DNA from: Fibrobacter sp. UWR2
Lineage (GTDB): Bacteria; Fibrobacterota; Fibrobacteria; Fibrobacterales; Fibrobacteraceae
DNA length: 64,000 nt
Reading direction: 5' to 3'
Assembly: GCF_002210285.1 (NCBI RefSeq)
Contig: NZ_MWQE01000003.1
Span: 62,001 to 126,000, forward strand
Below are positions 8,920-17,592 of the stretch, piece after piece. The stretch's first letter is position 1, and each line of letters opens with the position of its first letter. The position numbers were made by a program, and so were the translations under genes. The notes below the pieces were generated by a model. That model was not told the origin of the DNA and did not search any database. It was given only the letters and a program-made list of their open reading frames with translations.

Positions 8920-9441
8920 ATGTCCACATTCACGAAGTACATCCAGAACGAGGAACACTACTCCGAGGTGATTTCGCGCATCGCGAAGGTCCGCAATACG
9001 CTGTGGATCGGTACCGCCGATATCAAGGATGTCTATGTGAAGCAGGATGGCGACGCGATTCCCCTGCTGGGGCAAATTGCCGGCCTCTTGAAACGCGGGG
9101 TGGGCGTGCGCTTAATTCATGCGAAGGAACCTGGCCCGAACTTCCGTGAAGATTTTGACCGGTTCAAGATTCTCGCAACCGACCTGGAACGCGTGATGTG
9201 CCCGCGGGTGCATTTCAAGATGATGATTTTCGACCTGGAGACGGCCTACATCGGGTCTGCGAACCTCACGGGTGCGGGCATCGGCATGAAGAGTTCCCTG
9301 CGCCGCAATTTCGAGGCGGGTATCCTCACGAACGATCCTGCACTTGTCGAGCCTGCCATCGAGCAGTTCGATACGCTCTGGATGGGCTCGCACTGCAAAA
9401 AATGCGGCCGTCAGGAATTCTGCGGCGACCGCATCAAGTAG
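8920..9441 (+). CDS. PLD-like domain protein with a single HKD motif
   Basis: This 173-residue cytosolic protein has one phospholipase D-type motif, HFKMMIFD followed by YIGSANLTGAG (about residues 103-126; HxKx4D then GSxN), the hallmark of PLD-superfamily phosphodiesterases and nucleases. With one motif it would have to dimerise to form an active site, as Nuc-type enzymes do. The C-terminus carries CKKCGRQEFC, a possible metal site. It starts 10 nt after the FISUMP gene without a strong ribosome site. No signal peptide is seen, so it is unlikely to act on surface substrates; nucleic-acid or lipid substrates are both possible. Confidence 0.8.
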   Translation: MSTFTKYIQNEEHYSEVISRIAKVRNTLWIGTADIKDVYVKQDGDAIPLLGQIAGLLKRGVGVRLIHAKEPGPNFREDFDRFKILATDLERVMCPRVHFKMMIFDLETAYIGSANLTGAGIGMKSSLRRNFEAGILTNDPALVEPAIEQFDTLWMGSHCKKCGRQEFCGDRIK

Positions 9442-9553
9442 ATACCCACCTTTTTTGCATTTTTCCTGCAAGGCGGGCGTTCTTTTTCGCCCGTAATTGT
9501 GTATTTTTCATAAAAAAGACGCTGCACCGCGAGGTGCGGTTTTTGAGGTATAT

Positions 9554-9844
9554 ATGCAAAAACTGATTATTACGACTTTCGTGCTCCGCGTGCTGGGCCT
9601 CGCCCTGATTGTCCTTGGCCTTTCGGGCTTCGGGCACAACCTGATTTACAATACATTCCCCGGACTCGAAGGCTATTCCCTCAATCCGGTCTGTTACGCG
9701 GGCATCGTGATTTATGTTGCTGGCGCACTCATCTATTTCTTTGTGAACAAGAAACGTCGCGCCGATCGCCGCCGCGAAGAGATTGAAGAGGCTGAGGAAC
9801 GTGCCTTCCAGAGTTCTGCCAAGGAAGATGGCAAGGACGCATAG
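9554..9844 (+). CDS. Small inner-membrane protein, two transmembrane segments
   Basis: The 96-residue product starts MQKLIITTFVLRVLGLALIV; two hydrophobic helices (about 4-25 and 45-65) are followed by a positively then negatively charged tail (KKKRR-type region then REEIEEAEERAF) that should face the cytoplasm. ATG 9554 has GAGG upstream; a longer frame from 9497 runs through a GC-rich hairpin and is less likely. I recognise no family. It ends 7 nt before the ABC ATPase start, so it probably belongs to the same operon and could assist that transporter. Confidence 0.7.
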   Translation: MQKLIITTFVLRVLGLALIVLGLSGFGHNLIYNTFPGLEGYSLNPVCYAGIVIYVAGALIYFFVNKKRRADRRREEIEEAEERAFQSSAKEDGKDA

Positions 9845-9851
9845 GTGAATT

Positions 9852-10775
9852 ATGAGTGATCTGATGATAAAGATTGAACATCTGCACAAGACTTACCGCA
9901 GCGGTTTCTTGATGAAGCCGAAGCTTGCGCTCAAGGATGTGAGTTTCAGTGTGGAACCGGGCCAGGTGTATGGTTTTATCGGCCCCAATGGTGCGGGCAA
10001 GTCTACGACCATCAAGGTGCTGACGGGCCTGTTGAACTATGAATCGGGCACGGTGTTGGTGAACGGCATCAGCCCGCGCGACGTGAAGAGCCGCCGCTTC
10101 ATAGGCTATTCTCCGGAGCAGCCGTATTTTTACGATTACCTCACTGGCCGCGAACTGCTGCGTTTTTACGGCAAGCTCGTCGGGCTCGACGGTGCGGAAC
10201 TGGACAAACGTATCGGCTGGGCGCTCGACCTGCTGCATGCGAACAAGGACTGGATCGATCGCCGCCTGCGTTCGTACTCCAAGGGCATGATGCAGCGTGT
10301 GGGGATTGCGCAGGCGATTCTCTCCAAGCCGAAACTGCTGATTCTCGACGAACCGATGAGCGGACTCGACCCGATGGGACGCCGCGACGTGCGCGAAGCC
10401 ATCATGGAACTCAACCGCGATGGCGTGACCATTTTCTATTCAAGCCACCTGCTCAGCGACGTGGAAAGCATTAGCCACAAGGTCGCGATGATCGTGGATG
10501 GCAAGATTGTTCGCGAAGGGACGGTCGACGAGATAACGGAATCCTGCGGCGTAGAGTACCACGTGCGTACGCGCAAGGCGATTCTCGAGAGCGACCTGCC
10601 TCAGGGAATTTCGCTTGCAGGGCATCCGATGGAATTCGTATGCGAAGACGATGCCGCCCGCGACAGGTTGCTCGGCTACTGCCTCTCTAATGGAATCGCT
10701 GTCGAGAAGATGGACCACAAGCGTCCGAGCCTTGAAGACATTTTGACGGAGGAAATTGCCCGTGCAGACGCTTAA
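9852..10775 (+). CDS. ABC transporter ATP-binding protein
   Basis: This 307-residue ATPase has all hallmarks: Walker A GPNGAGKST (about 44-52), Q-loop near YSPEQPYFYDYLT, signature-like YSKGMMQRVGIAQA, Walker B KLLILDEPMSGLDP, and the switch histidine in FYSSHLLSDVE. The fold and C-terminal extension match ABC-2 exporters of the gliding/NodI/CcmA type. The next gene encodes the permease and overlaps it by 14 nt, so the two make one exporter. The substrate cannot be told from sequence; neighbours (PilT-like ATPases and a surface patatin) hint at an envelope task. Confidence 0.92.
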   Translation: MSDLMIKIEHLHKTYRSGFLMKPKLALKDVSFSVEPGQVYGFIGPNGAGKSTTIKVLTGLLNYESGTVLVNGISPRDVKSRRFIGYSPEQPYFYDYLTGRELLRFYGKLVGLDGAELDKRIGWALDLLHANKDWIDRRLRSYSKGMMQRVGIAQAILSKPKLLILDEPMSGLDPMGRRDVREAIMELNRDGVTIFYSSHLLSDVESISHKVAMIVDGKIVREGTVDEITESCGVEYHVRTRKAILESDLPQGISLAGHPMEFVCEDDAARDRLLGYCLSNGIAVEKMDHKRPSLEDILTEEIARADA

Positions 10776-11565
10776 GCATATTGCAATTATTGCGCACAAT
10801 ACGTTCCGCGAATCGATCCGTGACAAGATCCTCTACAACATCGTGTTCCTCGCGATTGCGCTTACGCTTTTCAGTATCGTGCTTGGTGAATGGTCGGTAT
10901 TCGACCGCGCCTACGTGATCAAGTCGACAACACTTTCGGTGATGAGCCTTTCGGGCCTCCTGATTTCCATCTTCGTGGGTATCAGCCTAGTGCAGAAGGA
11001 AATCCAGCGCCGTACCGTGCTCACACTGCTCTCGAAGCCGATTAGCCGTGTGACGTTTATCGTGGGTAAGTATTTCGGCCTTCTGGCCGTGGTGGCGGTC
11101 CACCTTACCATCCTCACGTGCATTTTCTATGCGATGCTGTTCATCATCAACGCCGACCCGACGGCGAACTTGCTCACCGCCATTTACCTCATCTTCTGCG
11201 AGATGGCCGTAATTATCGCGGTGGCGCTCCTGTTCAGCAGTTTCAGTAGCACGGTGCTCTCGGCTCTGTTTACGCTCGGAGTCTACTTTGCGGGCCACCT
11301 GAGTAACCAGCTTTTGGAACAGGTGCGGTTCGCAAGCCGTATGGGCGAGATGGGCGGTACTTCAACCGCGCTGTTCGAGAAGGCTGCGGTTGTGATCCAT
11401 GCGATTTTCCCGGGACTCTACCGTTACAACGTGACAAGCTATGTGGTGCACGGTGTCGCGCTCCCGGATATGTACTTGTTCTGGAACACCGTCTATGCAG
11501 TCGGTTATGTGGGAGTTTTCCTCGCGATTGCTAGCTGGTGGTTTAGCCGGAGGGATTTCCTATGA
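10762..11565 (+). CDS. ABC-2 type transporter permease
   Basis: This 267-residue membrane protein has about six hydrophobic helices and the ABC-2 permease plan (RESIRDKILYNIVFLAIALT at the N-terminus; QRRTVLTLLSKPISR after the second helix). I chose GTG 10762; a TTG six nt upstream also gives an open frame, and a GGAGG at 10748-10752 could serve either. It overlaps the ATPase gene and its stop overlaps the next start (ATGA at 11562), indicating translational coupling through the operon. It would form the membrane channel driven by the ATPase at 9852-10775. Confidence 0.88.
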   Translation: MQTLKHIAIIAHNTFRESIRDKILYNIVFLAIALTLFSIVLGEWSVFDRAYVIKSTTLSVMSLSGLLISIFVGISLVQKEIQRRTVLTLLSKPISRVTFIVGKYFGLLAVVAVHLTILTCIFYAMLFIINADPTANLLTAIYLIFCEMAVIIAVALLFSSFSSTVLSALFTLGVYFAGHLSNQLLEQVRFASRMGEMGGTSTALFEKAAVVIHAIFPGLYRYNVTSYVVHGVALPDMYLFWNTVYAVGYVGVFLAIASWWFSRRDFL

Positions 11566-13157
11566 GAAACCAGTATATGGCGAAGGTCCTGGTCCACAAC
11601 AAGGTGGTGTCGCAGGACCAGATTGATGCGCATTGGGCCGAGGCGAATGACCAGGTTGATATTGGCCTGGTGCTCGTGAGGGCCGGCCTGCTACAGCAGG
11701 CGATGTACGAGAAGGTACTTGCCTTCGTTAAAAACCTCGAGGCTAAAAATGCAGCAGCTGCTCCTGCAAGGCCCGCTGCCCAGCCGGCTGCGCCCGCTGC
11801 GGCTCCTGTAGCTCCGGCAAAGCCCGCCGTGCAGGCGAAACCCGCCGCGCCGGCTCCCGAACCGGAATCGGAGCCCGCGCTCCAGATCGAGGGCAACAAC
11901 ATCTATGGCGAATCCTCCTCCTCGAACATGGTTGTCGAGAAGGTTTCGGGCCTCGAGACGACAAGCATCTCGAGCATCGGCATCTCTACGGAAAGCGATG
12001 CGGAAGAGGCCGATGTTGAAAACGGCGAACTGCCTTCGCGCTTTGCGATTGTATCGGGCGAAGGCTCCGAAGTCATGGCGCCCGAGACGCTGTTGCCGAC
12101 AATGAACCTGAAGAAGGTCATCGCGTTCGCCCGCAAGTTCGGGGCTACGGACATCTATCTTTTTGCCGACCGCCAGATAATGATGCGCCAGTCCGGTGCG
12201 ATATTCCCGGCGACCGAGCAGGCGCTCGACAAGACGCGTGTCGCGGAACTTCTGGCAGAAGCCGCCGAGGGTTTTGCCGATGGGTACAAGGTTGTTGCGG
12301 GCAAGAATTTCAGCAAGACCTTCGGCCTTCCCGGCGTGGGCCGCGCGCGCATTTCTGTCACGTGGGACGATGTCAACCCGAGTGTCTCGATACGCGTTAT
12401 CCAGAACGAGTCCGTCTCGTTTGACAATTTGTTCCTACCGCAGTTCTGCCAGTCGTTTGCGAACCTGCCGAGTGGCCTTGTGCTTGTTGCGGGCCCCTCG
12501 ACGAGCGGCCGCTCTACGACCGTCACGACATTTGCCGAGATGATTGCGGCAAGCCGTCCGTGCTATATCCATACTATCGAGCGCCCTATCGAGCGCTTGC
12601 TCAAGAACCCGAACGGTGCGATTGCGCAGAAGGAAGTCGGCCTTCACGTGAAGAGCGGAATTGCGGGCATCGAACTTGCCATCCGTGACGGTGCCGACGT
12701 AATCTGCTTTGACCACCTGGAATCCATGGAAGAACTGAACCTGCTCTTGCAGGCGGCAAATGCCGGCGCGCTCGTGTTTGCGGTAACCGGCGGCAACAAT
12801 ATCCATGCGCTCATTTCCAAACTGCTGATGTCCGTGCCCGAGACTAACCGCAGTGCTTTTGCCTGCACGCTTGCCGACCAGCTGAAGGGCGTCATCGTGC
12901 AGCACCTGATTCCCGTGGTGCAGAACCAGGGCCTGGTGCTTGCTGTCGAGGCCATGCGCGTGACGTCGACTGTTGCGAACATGATCCGTCGTTGCGATAT
13001 CTCGCAGCTGGTGGCCGCGATTAGCAGCCAGAAGGACCAGGGCGTGACACTTGACGATTCCCTGCAGAAGTGCGTGGAATCCGGTTATATCGATGGCGCG
13101 GAAGCCTGGAAGCGCGCGTACGACAGCCGTCGCTTTGCGGCATACAGGCCGGCATAA
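11562..13157 (+). CDS. PilT-like ATPase homologue with altered Walker A
   Basis: This 531-residue protein has three parts: an N-terminal domain like the T2SS/PilB N-domain (residues 1-60), an Ala/Pro-rich linker (about 64-110) and a PilT-type secretion ATPase core (about 175-531). The P-loop reads GPSTSGRSTT, with Arg317 in place of the catalytic lysine. The Asp box is TIERPIE instead of TIEDPIE, Walker B lacks the usual GEMRD, and the His box HT is missing. ATP hydrolysis is therefore doubtful; a regulatory or structural role beside an active ATPase is more likely. A ribosome site (GGAGGG) is clear and the start overlaps the permease stop. Confidence 0.82.
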   Translation: MRNQYMAKVLVHNKVVSQDQIDAHWAEANDQVDIGLVLVRAGLLQQAMYEKVLAFVKNLEAKNAAAAPARPAAQPAAPAAAPVAPAKPAVQAKPAAPAPEPESEPALQIEGNNIYGESSSSNMVVEKVSGLETTSISSIGISTESDAEEADVENGELPSRFAIVSGEGSEVMAPETLLPTMNLKKVIAFARKFGATDIYLFADRQIMMRQSGAIFPATEQALDKTRVAELLAEAAEGFADGYKVVAGKNFSKTFGLPGVGRARISVTWDDVNPSVSIRVIQNESVSFDNLFLPQFCQSFANLPSGLVLVAGPSTSGRSTTVTTFAEMIAASRPCYIHTIERPIERLLKNPNGAIAQKEVGLHVKSGIAGIELAIRDGADVICFDHLESMEELNLLLQAANAGALVFAVTGGNNIHALISKLLMSVPETNRSAFACTLADQLKGVIVQHLIPVVQNQGLVLAVEAMRVTSTVANMIRRCDISQLVAAISSQKDQGVTLDDSLQKCVESGYIDGAEAWKRAYDSRRFAAYRPA

Positions 13158-13169
13158 GGAGGTGTTTCG

Positions 13170-14177
13170 ATGGCTACAGAAATAGAATCCCTTTTGGAAT
13201 ATGTGATGAACGTCGGTGGCAGCGAACTGATTGTCACCGAGGGAGCCCCGTCCGCTGTTCGCCTTGCCGGCAAGGTGTGTGCCGTGCCGGATGCTCCCGC
13301 TGTTGAATTTGGTGCGCTGCGTGAGTTCCTCGGCTCGATGGAGGGCGACGACGGTTCCATGCTTTGCGGCCCTTGGGCTGGCGTCAAGTGGCGCGTCCGC
13401 TATTTTCGCGAGGCGCTTGGCAATGCTGCCGTGTTCCGCCCGCTGATTGCGGAATGTCCGTCATTTGATTCCCTTGGCGCTCCCGCTTCTGTCATGGGTC
13501 TTCAGGGGCTGAGTTCCGGCCTTGTCGTCTTTGCTGGCCCCGCGTGCTCCGGCAAGACGACGACGGCGTCGGCATATGTCAAGGCCCTGTGCGAATCACG
13601 GGTTATGCGCGTGAGCCTTCTTGATGCAAATGCGGAAATCCCGATTACGGTCGGGAACAGCCTCGTGCTCAAGGATTCTGTTGGGTCGGTGGAAGCCCGC
13701 ATGTCGCAGGCGCTTCGCAGTGGCTGCGACCTTATCTGGCTGGGCGATTTCAAGGGTGATGCTCTCCTCCCGATGTTGCGTGCCGCCGAGGCGGGCGCCC
13801 TGGTGGTTTGCTGCGTTACCGCGGGCAATTCTGCGGGCGTACTGGATTCTCTCCTTTCGTCTGTCCCTGCTCAGGACCGCGATCTTTGCCGCACCATGCT
13901 TGCCGCCTACCTCAAGTCGGTCGTGGTGCAGCGCCTGTTGCCTGGTGCTGCCGAAGGCAGTGGTGCCGTTCCCGCATGGGAAGTTTTGTTCAACACGCAG
14001 AATGCGTCTACGCTTATCCGTAGTGGAGAGTTCTTCAAGCTCGCGTCCATCATTGCGGCGTCGGCCTCGGAAGGCATGATGCTCATGGATGATTGCCTTG
14101 TGGAACTTGTGAAGTCCGGCTATGTGGCCCGTGAAGAAGCGGAGAGGTATGTTTCTAGTACGGTTCGCTTTGACTAG
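13170..14177 (+). CDS. Second PilT-like ATPase homologue
   Basis: This 335-residue protein resembles PilT without extra domains: an N-terminal PAS-like region (LLEYVMNVGGSELIVTEGAP, compare the ASDLH motif of PilT), then a P-loop GPACSGKTTT with an intact Lys129. Walker B (CDLIWLGDFKGD) and the His box (AGALVVCCVTAGNSA) are strongly altered. It parallels the preceding gene through the whole core (AAEAGALV, LLSSVP, VVVQRLLP), so the two are ancient duplicates. One has lost, and one has kept, the P-loop lysine, suggesting a paired or hetero-oligomeric complex. The gene starts 12 nt after its partner with AAGGAGG. No pilin or PilC gene is nearby. Confidence 0.82.
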   Translation: MATEIESLLEYVMNVGGSELIVTEGAPSAVRLAGKVCAVPDAPAVEFGALREFLGSMEGDDGSMLCGPWAGVKWRVRYFREALGNAAVFRPLIAECPSFDSLGAPASVMGLQGLSSGLVVFAGPACSGKTTTASAYVKALCESRVMRVSLLDANAEIPITVGNSLVLKDSVGSVEARMSQALRSGCDLIWLGDFKGDALLPMLRAAEAGALVVCCVTAGNSAGVLDSLLSSVPAQDRDLCRTMLAAYLKSVVVQRLLPGAAEGSGAVPAWEVLFNTQNASTLIRSGEFFKLASIIAASASEGMMLMDDCLVELVKSGYVAREEAERYVSSTVRFD

Positions 14178-16482
14178 CCCTTCGCGCTTGTTCTTTTTGG
14201 CTGCCGTCCTGGCGGCCTTTTCGGTGTTGCATGCGGAGCCTGCGCAGGAAAATGCCTTGGACATGTTGCAGAGTCTTTCTGCCGTGCCGGATTCTGCTGT
14301 CGTCCAGGATTCTGTGCAAGCCCCTTCCGATAGTGTCGTGCAGTCCCCTTCCGCACTTGATTCTGCTGTAGCTTCGGTTTCGTTGCCGTCTACGAAAAAG
14401 TCGGTGCTGTATCTTGGCGGCGGCGAGAATTCCCTGTGGTTCCATCTGGGTGTCCTCTATGCCATCGAGACGTATTCCGTACCCGTCGATTCTGTCGTCG
14501 GAACATCGTGGGGAGCCTACATCGGTTCGCTGTGGGCGAGGGGCGTTTCTCCCGACGATATCCAGCGTATCCTTCTCAATTCCGATATGGATGCGGTACT
14601 GGCCGCTGACGGGGATAAACCCGTGGATGATTCCCGCTTTGCGGTTCCGGTTTCGGAGACAGGTGTCCCGAGCCTTCGCCAGCGCTTTTCTATCCACGTG
14701 GATTCCTCGGGCTCGCTGCACCGTCGTCTAAAGAAGCTTTCTCCGGATACGGCATCCATAGAATCGTCCCTTGCGTTCTTGCGTCTGCAGGAATCGCTCT
14801 TGCGCCACAAGGAAAAATTCCGCATTCCCTTCTCGGTTCTAGGCTGCGATGGCGTGGTAGGCAGTTCCTACGAAAACGTCATGTCGAACATTCCCGTTTC
14901 GAACGCTCCTTCGGGGGAGCGTGCCTCGGGTGAACTCTGCCCGAACCTTGCGCTTCCTGCCGAAGATTCTCCGGACGAACTTGCCATCATCGTAGTCTCT
15001 GATCCGCTGCGCGGCGAATACCGCGGGCCTGCATGGAAACGCGTCATTCGGGAAGGGGTCCTCAAACATCTCGGGTCTCAACCCGGCCTTATTGTGCGCC
15101 CGCATACGGTTGCGGACTCTTCGCGTAACGGTTGGATACAGGCCGGCTTCTCGGCGCTGGAATCGAAGGTCTCGCAGATGACGTCCCTTGGCAAGCGCGA
15201 TGTTGACTACGTGTCGGGCCGCGTGCCTTCTGTTCCTTGGTTCAAGTTCAAGCCGACATATGACAGCCTCCCTTCGGAATCCCACAATCCGGTAAAGTCC
15301 TACTGGAACGCCTCCGATACGGGGCTGGTTGCTCCCGCCAATTTTGCTTACGGCCTGTCGCAGTTCCCTTCGTGCGATTCGGTCTCGTTCAACATGCTCC
15401 ACGATGGCGACGTGCTCGTGGACGCAAATATCGAACCGACATTCGATATCGCCGCGGGTGGCTTCGGCTCGAATGTGCTGGGCCCGAACGCCTATGCCGA
15501 ACTCTCGTTCTACTATATCGACCAAATGGAGATCGCGCTGACGCTTGCGGGCTTTTACGGCGGGAACTCTTTCGGCTTCACTCCGCGCCTTTCGATTGAC
15601 CGACTCTGGAGCAAGAATTGGGGACTTGCCGTTGCCTTCGACTGGATGCACCTGCGTCCGCTGAAATCGTATATGGATGAGATCCCTGCCTACCTGCGAA
15701 TTTACGAGGAACAGAAGAGCGATATCTCTATCTCGCTCTACTACAAGCTGGACGCTCACCTGAATGTCTCTGCGGAATTCCTCTTTGCCGACAGGACATA
15801 CGAGGTGGAGGGCCGCATCTACCAGAAAGACGCGTACGACGTGTATCCCGCATCGCAGAAGGTGCGAGCCGAATTCCTCTCGGGTGATGGCGATCCGTGG
15901 TTCTCCCGTGATGGCGTCTCTGCGCACATGGAACTCGGGCTTACCTCCATCGGGTTCGATTTCGGCTTCGATGAAATCATCCCGACGTTCATAACGATGT
16001 ATGCCGACGTGCAGTATTCGCTTTCGCCGAAACCGTTTGTCGCGTTGACCGCCTCTGCCGCGTTCGCGATGGACAGGTACCACAAGGACGGATTCGGCTA
16101 TGTGTACCCGGAATCCTTCGAGATATCTGCACTCGACAATGCGATTCGCCCGAGAGTCCGGGCGACCCCGTGGCGCACGGAATGGATCGATGCGGATTTG
16201 TCGTCACACCAGTACGGCCTGCTGCGCCTTTCGGGTGGGCTGCACTACCATGGGACCGGCCTGTGGCTCTTCTCGGCCTACATGCACGATTTCGAGGAAA
16301 ACCCGGCTTCGCAACTGGGTAAGCACAAGTTCGTGTTCGAACCTGCGCTCCGGCTGTCCTATAAGTCCATCAATGTCTATGCTGGGCTATCGCGCATAGT
16401 GGACGACGATACTTTCGGTGACCTCAAGAAGTTCAGTGATTACGACTTCTTTATCCGCGTCGGCAACTACGACCTGTTTTAG
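14149..16482 (+). CDS. Patatin-like protein with outer-membrane beta-barrel
   Basis: The 777-residue product has a signal peptide (to about residue 32, LHAEPA), a patatin-like phospholipase domain and a long C-terminal region of amphipathic strands that looks like an outer-membrane barrel, the layout of PlpD-type (type Vd) autotransporters. The oxyanion loop LGGGENSLWFHLGVL and nucleophile elbow GTSWGAY (Ser in GxSxG) are present. The usual catalytic DGG/DGA motif is not obvious, so the dyad may be incomplete. ATG 14149 has GGAGAG just upstream and lies inside the end of the PilT-like gene (29-nt overlap), tying it to that operon. Confidence 0.85.
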   Translation: MFLVRFALTSPSRLFFLAAVLAAFSVLHAEPAQENALDMLQSLSAVPDSAVVQDSVQAPSDSVVQSPSALDSAVASVSLPSTKKSVLYLGGGENSLWFHLGVLYAIETYSVPVDSVVGTSWGAYIGSLWARGVSPDDIQRILLNSDMDAVLAADGDKPVDDSRFAVPVSETGVPSLRQRFSIHVDSSGSLHRRLKKLSPDTASIESSLAFLRLQESLLRHKEKFRIPFSVLGCDGVVGSSYENVMSNIPVSNAPSGERASGELCPNLALPAEDSPDELAIIVVSDPLRGEYRGPAWKRVIREGVLKHLGSQPGLIVRPHTVADSSRNGWIQAGFSALESKVSQMTSLGKRDVDYVSGRVPSVPWFKFKPTYDSLPSESHNPVKSYWNASDTGLVAPANFAYGLSQFPSCDSVSFNMLHDGDVLVDANIEPTFDIAAGGFGSNVLGPNAYAELSFYYIDQMEIALTLAGFYGGNSFGFTPRLSIDRLWSKNWGLAVAFDWMHLRPLKSYMDEIPAYLRIYEEQKSDISISLYYKLDAHLNVSAEFLFADRTYEVEGRIYQKDAYDVYPASQKVRAEFLSGDGDPWFSRDGVSAHMELGLTSIGFDFGFDEIIPTFITMYADVQYSLSPKPFVALTASAAFAMDRYHKDGFGYVYPESFEISALDNAIRPRVRATPWRTEWIDADLSSHQYGLLRLSGGLHYHGTGLWLFSAYMHDFEENPASQLGKHKFVFEPALRLSYKSINVYAGLSRIVDDDTFGDLKKFSDYDFFIRVGNYDLF

Positions 16483-16484
16483 CT

Positions 16485-17495
16485 TTACTCGCCCCGATTC
16501 TTAGCGGCGACATCCTTGTACTTGTTGTGGTCGGCAAGCGTGTTGCTGAAGAAGTGCGTCATGCTTCCGTCATCCTTTGCAACAAAGTAAAGCGCTTTCG
16601 TCGTGGCGGGGTGGAGCGTCGCCTCGATTGCCTTTCGCCCCGGGTTCGATATCGGGCCGGGCATGAGTCCCTTGAACTTGCGCGTGTTGTAGGGGCTGTT
16701 GCTGTTGAGCTGGCTCTTGTAGATGGGGCCGGTCAGGTTCTTGAAGATAAAGCGTACTGTCGGGTCTGCTCCGAGCGGCATGCCGATCTCGAGCCTGTTA
16801 TGGAACACGCCGGCAATCAGCGGGCGTTCTTCTGGGATGCCGGTCTCTTCCTCGACGACACTTGCGAGCGTGAGCACCTTGTGCCAGCTGCCGAGGGTCT
16901 TCCACTTGGAGGGCCTCGGGTCGGCCTCCAGCTGGTCACGGAGTTTCAGGTTGGCCTCGACCATCTGCCTGAGTATGGCCTTCTCGTCGGCATCGATGGC
17001 GAACGGATAGGTGTCGGGGAGCAGGTACCCTTCAAGCGAGTTGGCGTCGACGCCCAAACTGCGGGCGAACTTCGGGTCCTGGACGAGGTCGTTCCAGCGC
17101 TTTTCGTCGATGTTGGGGAAGGCCTTTTTCAGGTAGGCGGGCATTTCCCACGAGGCCCGGCCTTCGGGTATGGTCACCTTGCGGGTGGCGGTTTTGCCGC
17201 TGCCGAGGATTGCGGCGATTTCGTCGAGGGTCTGGTGCGGCGGGATCTCGTACCAGCCCTTCTGGATGGAGGGCTGTTTGAGCTTGTTCCATACCTTGTA
17301 GGCGAGTTCGTCGGTCCAGATACCCTTCTCTTTCAGGAGGCTGCCGAGCTTTGAAGAAGGGAGCCCGCTGGGTATCTCGACAAGGACAATTTTGTCGTTT
17401 TCGGATGTCGCATTGATGCGATTTTTAGCCTGGAAATAGCAAAAAGCGGCCGAAAAGGCCAAAAAAAGGAAAAAAAGCGCGAAAATCTTCTTCAT
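16485..17495 (-). CDS. mltG: Endolytic murein transglycosylase MltG
   Basis: This 336-residue inner-membrane protein has an N-terminal anchor (KKIFALFFLFLAFSAAFCYF), a LysM-like segment and the YceG/MltG catalytic domain. The signature is present: TLASVVEEETGIPEERPLIAGVFHNRL with the catalytic Glu, and GADPTVRF. MltG cuts nascent glycan strands and sets their length during peptidoglycan synthesis, so it fits with the mre/rod operon further along. Start ATG 17495 follows a -10 box TAAATT by 6-8 nt with no ribosome site, so its mRNA is probably leaderless. It converges with the patatin gene, the two stops being 2 nt apart. Confidence 0.95.
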   Translation of the reverse strand: MKKIFALFFLFLAFSAAFCYFQAKNRINATSENDKIVLVEIPSGLPSSKLGSLLKEKGIWTDELAYKVWNKLKQPSIQKGWYEIPPHQTLDEIAAILGSGKTATRKVTIPEGRASWEMPAYLKKAFPNIDEKRWNDLVQDPKFARSLGVDANSLEGYLLPDTYPFAIDADEKAILRQMVEANLKLRDQLEADPRPSKWKTLGSWHKVLTLASVVEEETGIPEERPLIAGVFHNRLEIGMPLGADPTVRFIFKNLTGPIYKSQLNSNSPYNTRKFKGLMPGPISNPGRKAIEATLHPATTKALYFVAKDDGSMTHFFSNTLADHNKYKDVAAKNRGE

Positions 17496-17503
17496 GATGT
17501 AAA

Positions 17504-17532
17504 AATTTAAAAGAAATTGTGACGGATTGCAA
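17504..17532 (-). promoter_or_regulatory. mltG promoter TTGCAA-N17-TAAATT
   Basis: On the minus strand TTGCAA (17532-17527) and TAAATT (17509-17504) are 17 bp apart, and the mltG ATG begins 8 nt after the hexamer. Transcription should start at or next to the start codon. Confidence 0.7.
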
Positions 17533-17592
17533 AAATAAAAGGTATATTCGTATAGCATTGTTGAATATTTTACCTTGCTTTTGAGGAACTAT

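Noticed and set aside
9517-9545. GC-rich hairpin (GCACC/GGTGC) before the small membrane protein at 9554
   Set aside because: The stem is short and the T run is followed at once by the ribosome site; terminator function cannot be supported.
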